A stretch of 64,000 nt of DNA from CAVUBL01 sp963837945 (GTDB lineage Bacteria > Acidobacteriota > Thermoanaerobaculia > Multivoradales > DATKCC01): contig CAWIQD010000002.1 in NCBI GenBank assembly GCA_963837945.1, positions 496,001 to 560,000 on the forward strand, read 5' to 3'. Shown here piece by piece: positions 18,682 through 26,540 of the stretch. A program made the translations under genes and the position numbers. The number at the start of each line of letters is the position of its first letter. The stretch's first letter is position 1. The notes beneath the pieces are model-generated. The model did not search any database. It saw only the letters and a list, made by a program, of their open reading frames with translations, and was not told the origin of the DNA.

Positions 18682-18897
18682 TCACGCAAACTGAAGCCGC
18701 CGCCCCTTGGGCTCTGGCACAGATCGCCCGAACTCCTTTGCAGTTGAGATCCAGAGCTCGATGGCCTCTTGACAGTGTGCCAATGCTGCATCCGCGGTGT
18801 CCCCATGAGCCGCGCAGCCTGGAAGCTCTGGCACCTCGGCAACGAAAGCATCGTCCTCGTCACTCCAATAGATGATGATCTCGTATTTATTCATCAA
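18682..18897 (-). CDS. hicB: HicB-family antitoxin
   Basis: A 71-residue protein matching the HicB fold: YEIIIYWSDEDDAFVAEVPE LPGCAAHGDT, then a helix ending in ELWISTAKEFG and a short tail with VPEPKGRRL. HicB is a degenerate RNase H-like fold that blocks HicA. Its ATG overlaps the hicA stop by four bases. There is no separate DNA-binding domain, as in short HicB proteins. The pair occupies one cassette between attC-like sites B and A. Confidence 0.85.
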   Translation of the reverse strand: MMNKYEIIIYWSDEDDAFVAEVPELPGCAAHGDTADAALAHCQEAIELWISTAKEFGRSVPEPKGRRLQFA

Positions 18898-19149
18898 TCC
18901 TCGCTCCCGAGTCCGTATCGCAACAGGATCTTGCGGACCTGCCGAACTTGGTACGGCTTGGCCTTGCCACTCTCCCGCTGCAAGTTGATCAGCTCCTCTA
19001 CGCCACGCTTCACGAACAGGTGATGGCTGCTGCTCGTGCGCTCCTCAAAGCCGAGGTTCCGCAGGAGGTTACAGAGGTCCGCGAACGCGGATGTCGGCAT
19101 CCGATCGACCCAGTAGAACCTGCCGCAGGACCTTGTCTTGCTTCGCCAC
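18894..19149 (-). pseudogene. hicA: HicA mRNA interferase with a frameshift
   Basis: From a GTG at 19149 the frame reads VAKQDKVLRQVLLGRSDADI R, the usual HicA start. It then hits a stop unless one base (an extra G near 19086) is skipped, after which FADLCNLLRNLGFEERTSS SHHLFVKRGVEE continues in the next frame to a normal end. The catalytic His (SHHLF) is in the second part. A shorter product could start at MPTSAF just after the shift. The toxin is therefore probably inactive or truncated, while hicB is intact. A sequencing error is possible. Confidence 0.75.
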
Positions 19150-19231
19150 GACGCCATTCTACCAGCGGCCACCGAAGACGCGCCACCGCGCCCCGCTTCC
19201 GGCGGCGCATCCACCACGCTCTTCTCGGGCC

Positions 19232-19290
19232 CTAGAACGTGATTGAGCTGAGCGGCGCCGCCAGGCGCCCGCACCAGCGAGGGGTTACCC
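19232..19290 (-). other. attC-like recombination site B
   Basis: On the minus strand a 59-bp imperfect palindrome runs from GGGTAAC (R'') to GTTCTAG (R'). GC-rich pairing surrounds GGGCGCCTGGCGGCGCC in the centre. The TAA stop codon of the upstream antitoxin gene is inside R'', a known feature of compact cassettes. GGGTAAC is the exact complement of the GTTACCC R' of site C, the expected cassette-end identity. Confidence 0.75.
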
Positions 19291-19497
19291 GGCTCTCTTG
19301 GGGGCCACACGGATGATTGCCCTGAGAGCCTCGTTCACTGCGCTGTCCGTGCCGAACGCCTCCGCAACATCTGGATCCAGTCTGGCGAGATTCGTTCCAC
19401 CACGGTAGGCTGCTGCGTACTTACCTCGAACGCCTCCAGACATCCGAGCGAAGTCGTATTCAGGTTCCAATTCGTCCTTGTCTCTATCCTTCTTCAT
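19285..19497 (-). CDS. Antitoxin partner of BrnT
   Basis: A 70-residue protein from MKKDRDKDELEPEYDF. The YDF...GGVRGKYAAAYRGGTN motif and the LDPDVAEAFGTDSAVNEALR helix are typical of short antitoxins encoded beside BrnT toxins; it is not a classical BrnA. Its start lies inside the brnT 3' end (13-base overlap), with GAAGGAG upstream. The stop codon is embedded in the attC-like site B. Confidence 0.65.
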   Translation of the reverse strand: MKKDRDKDELEPEYDFARMSGGVRGKYAAAYRGGTNLARLDPDVAEAFGTDSAVNEALRAIIRVAPKRAG

Positions 19498-19759
19498 AAA
19501 ATCGGCGCTCCTTCCTGGTGGCCCTCCGGGCACTGATGATGCGGATCACGTCGCCACTCTGGTCTGTATGGGAGATCACGAGGACACGCCTACGCTCCGA
19601 GAGGCCAACTGTGATCCAGCGCTGCTCCGACCCGGAATGCTTCGGATCTGGGTAGGTCCAGCCAAGCGTATCGCCAAGAACCGTCGCTGCCTCGTTGAAG
19701 GACACGCCATGTTTGGCAATGTTGGCTGCCGCCTTCCGCTCATCCCAGTCAAATCGCAC
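19484..19759 (-). CDS. brnT: BrnT-family ribonuclease toxin
   Basis: A 91-residue protein starting at GTG. It shows the BrnT pattern FDWDERKAAANIAKHGVSF, then YPDPKHSGSEQRWITVGLS, VLVISHTD and IRIISARRATRKERRFYEE. BrnT toxins are RelE-like ribonucleases that inhibit translation. All conserved blocks are present, so it appears intact. It and its antitoxin fill the cassette between attC-like sites C and B. Confidence 0.85.
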   Translation of the reverse strand: MRFDWDERKAAANIAKHGVSFNEAATVLGDTLGWTYPDPKHSGSEQRWITVGLSERRRVLVISHTDQSGDVIRIISARRATRKERRFYEEG

Positions 19760-19879
19760 GCCCGCAGGATACCACGGAGACCTTCAGCCCGAATGCCTGC
19801 GCATCTCCCGAGGAGCCAAGCACTCTGTGCCAGCCGCCTCTCGGAGTCCAAGCTCGACTTGAGTGCATGTCCGGGCTCC

Positions 19880-19937
19880 GGGTAACGTTCAGCGTGAGCG
19901 GCGCGCGCAGCGCGTCCGCTGCATGCTGTTGTTAGCC
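19880..19937 (-). other. attC-like recombination site C
   Basis: On the minus strand a 58-bp imperfect palindrome runs from GGCTAAC (R'') to GTTACCC (R'). Its stem GCAGCGGACGCGC pairs with GCGCGCCGCT-type sequence opposite; the GCATGCAGC next to the R'' end is also common in environmental attC sites. GGCTAAC is the exact complement of GTTAGCC, the R' of site D, linking the two ends of the restriction-modification cassette. Confidence 0.8.
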
Positions 19938-20012
19938 GGTGTTCCGAAGCCCGCAGTTGCTTTCAAAGCCGCCATCTCATCCATGCGCATTCCAAGAGCC
20001 TGAGCACCGGCG

Positions 20013-21065
20013 TCAGTCAGAAACATCATCGGGCATGTCATCTGGATCACCGTCGACAAGCTCGCCGGTACGCTCAACTCGGAGCTTGTCGCTGCCAACC
20101 TCGAACTCGACATTCCCGCCTTCGGCCATCCGCACTGTCATCGGTGGAAGCGGGTCAGGTGCGTCATTCAGCAGCGCGGCAAGAGGTTGCCGGACGTATC
20201 GTTCGAGAAACACGCTCATCACAGGGCCAGCCTGGTCCTCGAGGTGCTGCCAAGCTGAATCGCCAACGAAGGTTTGCCCGCCCGCGTCTTCGAACGTCTT
20301 GACGAGGTCCGTCAGTTTAGGGTTGGGAGTCGGATCGAGCACTACTAGCACGGGCGTGAACCCCGACCCGACGCAGTCGCTTGGGAACTGAAGCTCCTCC
20401 CCCCACCGGCCTTGGCCCGACGCTGCGATTGTCACTCGGATCTTAAACTCGTATGCCAGCTTCTGCTTCACGCAATCGACCTGGCGGCCCTTTCCACGGT
20501 CGCTCTGCCGTTTCACCGGGCTTCTCTTCGCACTCACCGGCGTGCCGCCAATGGCATTCGCAAGGATCGGCTCGAACAGGTATCCAGTCTCCTGAGCCGC
20601 GCGATTGTCCAAGTCGTAAAGCCACTTGCGCCAGTACAGCATCCCTGCGAGCGCCGGGGATGGCAGGCTGCCAAACTGAAGTAATCCGCGAGGGCCAACT
20701 TGATCGAATGTGGGGAAGGCTTGTCGCTGCAGGATCTGCTCGTACTTCAGGCGGCTCTTGTGCAGGGTTGCCAGGCACGAGAAGTACGTGTCCGAGTCAG
20801 GCTTGAGGGCGAACACCTTTGCGGCCAGTTCATCGAATGGAATCCCCGCCAACGTGAGAGAAGAAACCGGCCAGGTTTCGAAGAACGCCGGGAGGTCTTG
20901 AGGAACTTCGGGAACTTCGGAGACGAGGTTGAGGTCTTTGGCCACAACGCCGCAGAGGTAAGCGCAGACCTCTGCAGAAAGAGGCACGGCCATTTCGCTG
21001 TTGCCTACGTTGCGTGCCTTCTCAATGAGGGTCTTCTGGGCGAGCGTGAGCGTGTACGTTGCCAT
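20013..21065 (-). CDS. ApaLI-like type II restriction endonuclease
   Basis: A 350-residue protein. The central region (GRQVDCVKQKLAYEFKIRVT followed by IAASGQGRWGEE) contains a PD-(D/E)xK-type core, with Asp and then ExK, and resembles the ApaLI family. FTPVLVVLDPTPNPKL follows. Recognition of GTGCAC is inferred from family resemblance only. ATG overlaps the methyltransferase stop (TGATG), with GGCAGGAG as ribosome site, so expression follows the protective methylase, as in many type II systems. Confidence 0.65.
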   Translation of the reverse strand: MATYTLTLAQKTLIEKARNVGNSEMAVPLSAEVCAYLCGVVAKDLNLVSEVPEVPQDLPAFFETWPVSSLTLAGIPFDELAAKVFALKPDSDTYFSCLATLHKSRLKYEQILQRQAFPTFDQVGPRGLLQFGSLPSPALAGMLYWRKWLYDLDNRAAQETGYLFEPILANAIGGTPVSAKRSPVKRQSDRGKGRQVDCVKQKLAYEFKIRVTIAASGQGRWGEELQFPSDCVGSGFTPVLVVLDPTPNPKLTDLVKTFEDAGGQTFVGDSAWQHLEDQAGPVMSVFLERYVRQPLAALLNDAPDPLPPMTVRMAEGGNVEFEVGSDKLRVERTGELVDGDPDDMPDDVSD

Positions 21066-22351
21066 CACTCCTGCCCTGCTTGTGTAGCCTTGGCGTCCGA
21101 AAACAGTGGAAGCTGTCGAGGCCGTGCAACCGCGCGGTATCTACTTTCGACGGCATCGACGGTTCTTTGAAGCGCCGGACTCATGCCGGTTGAGTTCGTC
21201 GGCACGAAACTCTTCAGCCCTGGGTCCGACCTCCGGCCAGTCATCTCGCGGAGGGAGTGTGCCAGGTGAGCAGCGATTGAACTTGCGAAACGAGGAGGCA
21301 CGGCATTGCCGATGAGCAGCGCTCGCTGCGCTTGGGTGCCAGCGAACTCGAAGTCGTCGGGAAACGTCTGGAGGCGTGCGCACTCCCGAAGCGTCAGATT
21401 ACGATGCGCAGTCGGGTGAACAAACTCGGAGGTCGCCCCGCTAGTGATCGCCTTCGACGGCAAGTGTGGATCAAGCCGACGAAGCCCAGAAGGTGCGCCG
21501 CCCCTACGTTCTGTTGGAGTTCCATCGATCACCCTTCTAAACGCACGGCGGCGGTAGGTCTCATGCCACAGTTCCTCCGGAATGTCCTTCATTGTTTGAC
21601 CAATGCCGAGTGCCTCGAAACGAAGGAGGTCCATCTCATTGGGGGGACGAGAAAAGTGATCAGAAACCGCCGCGGCTTCCGGATCGCTTGCGGCAGGCGA
21701 CAGGCCATCAAGTGCCTGTGTGATACTGTCGCACCAGGGGAGGTTACCCGCCACGAGGTCTGCCCCTGGCGCCCCTGTTGCGCGATGTGTCGGTTCCGGA
21801 AACTCGGGGTCCCATCCGAGACCTCCGATGGCAAGTACCCGCTTACGGTGCTGTGGGACACCGTAGTTGGCGGCATTCACTTTGCGAAGATGAATGCAAT
21901 AGCCAGCTTCTATGAGTGGATCGAGCAGGTCGGTCACCCATCGACCACCCTCGCCTGTTAGGAACCCTTCGACGTTCTCGAAGACAAACGCCTTGGGTCG
22001 ATGCCTCGCCACGAGGTGAGCGAAGACCGCCACAAGCGTATTGCGGGCGTCGCCAGGTCTCCGCAGGCCGGCTGATGAGAACCCCTGGCAAGGAGGGCCA
22101 CCGGTGATGATGTCGCAGGGCGGCAGCACCGTATTCCAGTCGAGCTTCACCTCTTCCACATGGTCCCCGATGTTCTTCCGGTATGTTTCCACGGCAGGTG
22201 AGAACGCATCGGCTGCCCAGACGATGCTGAAGCCCTGAGCGCGGAATCCTAGCCCGAGACCGCCTGCACCGGAAAAGAGGTCAACGACTGTGCCTGCTGG
22301 TTGCATTTCGAGATTCAACCTCTGCTCCATCATTCCGAGTTCGGCAAACAT
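21065..22351 (-). CDS. DNA (cytosine-5) methyltransferase
   Basis: A 428-residue C5 methylase. Motif I is VVDLFSGAGGLGLGF, motif IV GGPPCQGFSS with the catalytic Cys, motif VI FVFENVEGF, motif VIII-like NAANYGVPQHRKRV, and motifs IX/X RECARLQTFPDDF and LIGNAVPP. The target-recognition region lies between about residues 215 and 310. It protects host DNA from the overlapping endonuclease. The start could instead be one of the internal ATGs 18-45 bases in. First gene of a 2.4-kb two-gene cassette. Confidence 0.9.
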   Translation of the reverse strand: MFAELGMMEQRLNLEMQPAGTVVDLFSGAGGLGLGFRAQGFSIVWAADAFSPAVETYRKNIGDHVEEVKLDWNTVLPPCDIITGGPPCQGFSSAGLRRPGDARNTLVAVFAHLVARHRPKAFVFENVEGFLTGEGGRWVTDLLDPLIEAGYCIHLRKVNAANYGVPQHRKRVLAIGGLGWDPEFPEPTHRATGAPGADLVAGNLPWCDSITQALDGLSPAASDPEAAAVSDHFSRPPNEMDLLRFEALGIGQTMKDIPEELWHETYRRRAFRRVIDGTPTERRGGAPSGLRRLDPHLPSKAITSGATSEFVHPTAHRNLTLRECARLQTFPDDFEFAGTQAQRALLIGNAVPPRFASSIAAHLAHSLREMTGRRSDPGLKSFVPTNSTGMSPALQRTVDAVESRYRAVARPRQLPLFSDAKATQAGQE

Positions 22352-22370
22352 GCTCTCTCAGCTCGCTTCC

Positions 22371-22438
22371 GGCTAACGTTGTTGCCCTTCACCGGTGGCC
22401 GGCGAAGCCGGCTGCCCGGTGCAAGGGCGTGGTTCGGC
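22371..22438 (-). other. attC-like recombination site D
   Basis: The clearest site of the array. On the minus strand a 68-bp palindrome runs from GCCGAAC (R'') to GTTAGCC (R'). GCCCTTGCACCGGGCAGCC pairs with GGCCACCGGTGAAGGGC around a short TTC loop, with bulged bases on one side. R'' GCCGAAC is complementary to GTTCGGC at 23405-23411 beyond the HNH gene, defining that cassette. Confidence 0.85.
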
Positions 22439-22514
22439 GTACATATGGGAGTCCCCGAAAGAAAACAGCGTATCCTCCTCCTCCGCAAGCGGTGTCTCCC
22501 TTCTGATCCTTCCT

Positions 22515-23366
22515 TTACCATCGCGGCTTCTCATCCAAGGGGAGCTCCGGAAGACCCTGGAACCAAGCTGGAGTGGCCGAGGCATCAAAGAGCGCTCCGA
22601 CAATCCTAAGCGACCGATTCCATTCAAGCGCCCAGAACCAGCCCAGCTCGTCCGTCGGAGGCCGCCGCAGAATTGCTTTAAAGAAACCTGACGCCGAATT
22701 GACATTGAGGCAACACTGCCACTCCTTGATGCGGCGTTCAAGCTCGCGGAGCTGAGGGTTCCCCCAGTCCAGATGGTTGAAACTCCCGTAGAGGATCACT
22801 CGGTCAGGCGGTAAGACCTTGGTCTTCTCGATGACTCGGGGATCCTCGGTGGTAATGAGAGCGAAGAGCCCTTGGATCTGCCGGATAGCGAGCAGCCGCA
22901 CATAATCGGGGTTCAGCTGCGGTGGCCCCACCAGATTGACGGTGAGCTTCCCTCCAGAGCCGAGCGGCGCTTCAACTCGGCTCTCCACCCACGCGTCAAC
23001 GACTCGAACTCCTCTGAGATCGGGATGAAAGTCCTTGGAGGCTTTACGAACAGCCAGCGCATCCAGTTTGGCGTCATCGGTCCTTTCAGAGCTAGTGAAG
23101 AGGGTGACGCTAGAGATATGCCGCTCCACTTCAGCTTTGCGGGCATTGCAGTCACGGCAAGCGCGGAAAATGAAGTTCCAAGCACCGTTCGCCAAACTAC
23201 CAGGTGGGACGAAGTTCCGCCCGATTAAGTGCTCCTTGTCCGAGGTAAGCTCCGACCCCACTCCCACCAACCTACTGCAGTAAGGACACCACTGGTTCGA
23301 CTTCGCAAGCCGTCGGGCATGCCAGACCGTTGGCTGGTTGGTCCGAGAACCGTGAATGTCACTCAT
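22515..23366 (-). CDS. HNH/zinc-finger nuclease-like protein
   Basis: A 283-residue protein. The N-terminus holds CPYC (residues ~28-31), SDKEHLIGRNF and FRACRDCNARK, the Cys-His-Asn-Cys arrangement of an HNH endonuclease with a zinc-stabilised fold. The remaining two thirds is unassigned, with conserved-looking NHLDWGNPQL and LGWFWALEWNR. Start MSDIHG is preferred over an ATG 18 bases upstream. It sits upstream of the restriction-modification pair as its own cassette, so a defence role is plausible but not shown. Confidence 0.65.
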   Translation of the reverse strand: MSDIHGSRTNQPTVWHARRLAKSNQWCPYCSRLVGVGSELTSDKEHLIGRNFVPPGSLANGAWNFIFRACRDCNARKAEVERHISSVTLFTSSERTDDAKLDALAVRKASKDFHPDLRGVRVVDAWVESRVEAPLGSGGKLTVNLVGPPQLNPDYVRLLAIRQIQGLFALITTEDPRVIEKTKVLPPDRVILYGSFNHLDWGNPQLRELERRIKEWQCCLNVNSASGFFKAILRRPPTDELGWFWALEWNRSLRIVGALFDASATPAWFQGLPELPLDEKPRW

Positions 23367-23404
23367 CGTCGAACCTATCTCCACTACTTCGAGCTATGCG
23401 AGAC

Positions 23405-23411
23405 GCCGAAC
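23405..23411 (-). other. Cassette half-site (R' core)
   Basis: GTTCGGC on the minus strand is exactly the core predicted as the upstream end of the HNH cassette from the R'' of site D. A complete attC palindrome beyond it is not recognisable, so this may be the residue of attI or of a truncated attC. Confidence 0.5.
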
Positions 23412-23785
23412 GATGAGGCGTTTCAGCGGCGTCGGGTGAAGGCGTCGGCCACGGCATCGGTGTTGATCCTTCCTTGCGCTGCCACCTGGCGAAGCCTCGG
23501 GCGGTCTCGACGCCCGCTGGAGACGCTGGGTTGAACAGCCGGGCTCGTCGTTGGCAGTCTCTCGGTTTCAGCTATGGGGATTGTACCAGAGATCGGAGGT
23601 TCCTGGAACGCTCTCGGAGCGGCGTGAGGGGCCCGACGGCAGGTGGGCCGTGCGGGAAGATGGCGCCGAGGGGTACGCCGTGGGTCCCGCGACCGGCTCC
23701 CAGGGGCTGATGACGGTTTCCGGCGTCGCGAAGAGCGCACCCCGCCCGGCGGCGCCTCCCTGGCGAGTTGTCGGCGGAGGCCCTC
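23412..23785. other. Gap with no recognised gene
   Basis: Between the cassette half-site and the IS91 transposase I see no gene with recognisable motifs on either strand. Short open frames here have no family resemblance. It may contain the remains of an integron platform or an end of the IS91 element. Confidence 0.4.
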
Positions 23786-24970
23786 TCATGCCAGCGATCG
23801 TCCCACGGCGAGGCCGGGAGGGGGGATCCCAGACCGCTCACTTCCGGCGACGACGACCAGGGCCAGCCCGCAGACCGGGCAGCGCGGGCCTCGATCGGCT
23901 TGGGGCCCACGGTGCCGGCTCCCGATCCTCCGGCGCGCCTCGGCCCACTCGGGACCGGGCTCGATCGCGCCCCGGGCCTGCTCGAGCAGCTCCCGGCTCC
24001 TCGGGGCGTAGAGCCCGTAGGAGCGCACCATCTTCATGCCCGGCGGTGGGACGTGCTGGAGGAGGCGGCCGAGAAACTCGCCGACCGCGAGGCGCATCAC
24101 CTTCGCCTTCGGCCGGCCGCCGGCGTCGGCCTCACGGAAGTCCCCGTAGCGGAAGGCGACCTCCCGGCCGTCGAAGCCCACGAGGCGGCTGTTCTTCAAG
24201 GGGCCGCCCTTCAAGTAGCGAGCCAGGTAAACGGCCACCCCCTCACCGTGGCGGTAGGGGGCTTCGAGGCGCACATTCCACTTGCGCCGCCGCGCCTTGG
24301 TGACGATGCGCAGAGCCTCGGCGAGCGAGAGATCGCCGGGCAGCTCGATCTCCCCGCTGCGGAGAAGGGCCTCCAACGCGTCGCAAAACCGTTGTCGGAA
24401 GACGTGGCGCACCTGGCGATAGGGCAGGAGGTAGCCGTTGCGGATCGCCCGCCACGTCCCGTCCGGGGCGAGCCCACCTCCGGCCACCAGGCAGTGGACA
24501 TGGGGATGGGCCACCAGGGTCCGGCCCCAGGTGTGAAGCGCCGCGATCCAGCCCGGCCGGGCCCGCCCGAGGCGGCGCTCCTCGCCCAGCAAGGCCCGGA
24601 GCGTCGCGGCCGACTCCCGGAAGAGGAGCTCCCCCACCTCTCGGGGGTTCCACTGCCAGAGGCGCCTGAACTGCCAGGGGATCGTGAAGATGACGTGGTA
24701 GTGATCCGTCGGCAGCAGGAGCTCACGCTTCGCCGCCAGCCACGCCTCGATCTTGCCCCACGTGCACTGGGGGCACATCCGGTGCCGGCACGAGTTGTAC
24801 CAGATCCCCTGGACGTGGCCCGCAGGGCAGCGCTTCGTGTGACCCCCGAGAGCTGCCGTGCGGCAGTGCAACAGAGCCTTGGCCGCCCGAGCCACGTACC
24901 CCGGTAGCTTCCGCTCTTCGAGCAGTCGCGCCAGCCCGGAGCGCAGGATCTCCTGGATCGTCCATCCCAT
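23786..24970 (-). CDS. IS91-family HUH transposase
   Basis: A 394-residue rolling-circle transposase. An N-terminal zinc-binding region (HTKRCPAGH, NSCRHRMCPQC) precedes HVIFTIPWQFRRLW, the HUH motif in VAHPHVHCLVAGGG, and the nucleophile-tyrosine region AVYLARYLKGGPLKNSRLV. All regions are present and in order. The ATG follows AGGAGGG. The last ~60 residues, after CPVC, are not conserved and may run past the natural end. Its position between the cassettes and the integrase remnant suggests it disrupted the integron. Confidence 0.9.
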   Translation of the reverse strand: MGWTIQEILRSGLARLLEERKLPGYVARAAKALLHCRTAALGGHTKRCPAGHVQGIWYNSCRHRMCPQCTWGKIEAWLAAKRELLLPTDHYHVIFTIPWQFRRLWQWNPREVGELLFRESAATLRALLGEERRLGRARPGWIAALHTWGRTLVAHPHVHCLVAGGGLAPDGTWRAIRNGYLLPYRQVRHVFRQRFCDALEALLRSGEIELPGDLSLAEALRIVTKARRRKWNVRLEAPYRHGEGVAVYLARYLKGGPLKNSRLVGFDGREVAFRYGDFREADAGGRPKAKVMRLAVGEFLGRLLQHVPPPGMKMVRSYGLYAPRSRELLEQARGAIEPGPEWAEARRRIGSRHRGPQADRGPRCPVCGLALVVVAGSERSGIPPPGLAVGRSLA

Positions 24971-25494
24971 ACCCTCCTATGACGGAATCCGGCGCTACGA
25001 TCTCGCAGCAAACTCCAAGATCGGCCGCCATCATCCCACCCCGGCCTTGCCTCAGGAAGGGTTTCTCAGTACGATCAGAAAGGCTTTCGGAGGGCAACAA
25101 TCCGCGAAGCGGTCTGTTCAACCATTGTGTGAGCAGCGGCTCACTTCTGCCAACCTGGCCACTCGGGCCGTTTAGTCGCGGCTCCGTTCACCTTTCGGTC
25201 CTCGGCGTATGCTTCGCTGGAGTAGGAGCTTAGCTTCTCGTCGCTCGCAGGTCAAGGTCGCGTGATTAGGCTGCCGGCGGCGCGGGGTAACAGCCGGGTG
25301 CAAGTACGGGCTCCTCGGGAATGAAGCTTCGGCGCGCAGCCTATCTACGCACCCGCTGATCTCTGCCGGTGAGCTGCGGCCCTGAGTCCAGCCCACATCG
25401 CGAGCGCGCGTGGGAAGGGGCCATCCGTGCCAAAGCAGCCCGGGATGGCGCCCTATCCAGCAGTCTGGTCCACGACCGCGTGCCACCAACGGGT
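24971..25494. other. Gap with no recognised gene
   Basis: About 520 bp between the transposase start and the integrase remnant. No frame on either strand shows a recognisable motif. It may include the IS91 upstream end (ori or ter) and decayed integrase sequence. Confidence 0.4.
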
Positions 25495-25592
25495 TTACAG
25501 AGAGTCGGCGGGGCTCCGCACGCCCATCCCGCCTTTGTCGAGGACGTGCGTGTAGATCATCGGGGTTCGCACGCTCCGGTGGCCGAGGAGCT
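25495..25592 (-). pseudogene. Integron integrase (IntI) C-terminal remnant
   Basis: The minus strand encodes ELLGHRSVRTPMIYTHVLDK followed by GGMGVRSPADSL and a TAA. ELLGH...MIYTHV is the box II region of tyrosine recombinases, with the catalytic His and Tyr. The HVLDKGGxGVRSPxDxL tail is specific to integron integrases rather than XerC/D. The ~300 preceding codons are absent or unrecognisable. Orientation is the same as the cassette genes, unlike classical integrons. Confidence 0.8.
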
Positions 25593-25975
25593 CCGGGCGA
25601 TGGGTGGGCCGGGTTCTCTGTCGTGGTCACGGCATCCTCCTGCATGGCCCGGACGGACCAAGGCTCTGTAGAGAAGGACGCGATCCGGGGGCGAGATCTC
25701 CCGCCGGAGTGCTTGAAGGGCCTCTTGACTTCTCCTCGCTCTTGGCGTAAGGTGGGCGGTAGATCGAAGGAGCTGGAGAGAGGAGGACGACGACAGGAAG
25801 CGAGCTGAACCGTAGCGCCACGACTCGTACCGTCATGAAGCCCGCGATCCGGCCGTGCTTCGAGCTCTCTCGGAAGCGCGTCGCCGGACGCCACGATCCA
25901 CCAGGCCGTGAAGCGGGCACGGCGGGGGATATGCACCCCACCGCCGCGCCCTGGCCGACACATGGAGACTAAGCC
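25593..25975 (+). promoter_or_regulatory. Intergenic region with a possible promoter
   Basis: TTGACT at 25725-25730 and TAAGGT at 25748-25753, 17 bp apart, make a plausible housekeeping promoter for the following pair of genes. A 45-codon open frame (25835-25972) lies between but has no recognisable features. Nothing else is seen. Confidence 0.35.
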
Positions 25976-26540
25976 ATGAGTCAGCGTGATCCGAAGTGTA
26001 GCAATCCTCCGTCCGTCCCGTCCGGCGATGTCGACACCGCCGGGCGTGGCGACTCCTTCCCCACCACTCCCTCCACCAATGCCTTTTCCGAGGACTTCCT
26101 CGCCGAGCTTCTCCCGGCGCGAGCCGGCGCCGGCGACGCCGGAGGCCGATCTCGCCGGGCCGTGGCGGGTGACGGCGCTCTACGGTGCCGGCGGCGAGCC
26201 CCGCTGGGGGTGTATCGCCGCCGGCGAGCGCGAGCCGCGGCTCGTCCTCGAGACGCCGGACTTGGCCTACCTCGCGGCGGCGGCCCTGGCCGTCGCCGAG
26301 CGGCCGGGCAGCTTCCGCTTCCAGGAGGACGCCTCCCGGCGGCTCCACCTGCTCTGGCACGGCCGGCCGGTCGGGACGTCCCTTTACCGGGGCGACACCC
26401 TTCCCCTCCACCTCTCGGGCCTCGCCGACCTCCGGGTCCAGCCGCTCGCCTTCGCCCACTACCTGCTCTCGGTGCCGGACGAGACGCTCCGGCGCAGCGG
26501 CCGGATCTTGATGGAGCTGCTCCGGGAGGCCGGGCGATGA
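25976..26540 (+). pseudogene. Unassigned protein with an apparent frameshift
   Basis: An ATG at 25976, behind GGAG, opens a frame reading MSQRDPKCSNPPSVPSGD and AFSEDFLAELLP. Around 26110-26125 sensible coding switches to another frame reading PATPEADLAGPWRVTALYG and continuing to a stop at 26540. Total would be ~187 residues. The body has EPRLVLETPDLAYLAAAAL and LHLLWHGRPVGTSLY, which look structured but belong to no family I know. Either a one-base indel broke the gene or translation starts downstream in the second frame. It overlaps the next gene by four bases. Confidence 0.5.

Noticed and set aside
23551..24303. A plus-strand gene of 250 codons
   Set aside because: It overlaps the IS91 transposase antisense, and its translation is arginine-rich shadow sequence.
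25835..25972. A 45-codon open frame with an ATG
   Set aside because: No ribosome site, family resemblance or coding bias is convincing; it may only be leader sequence.
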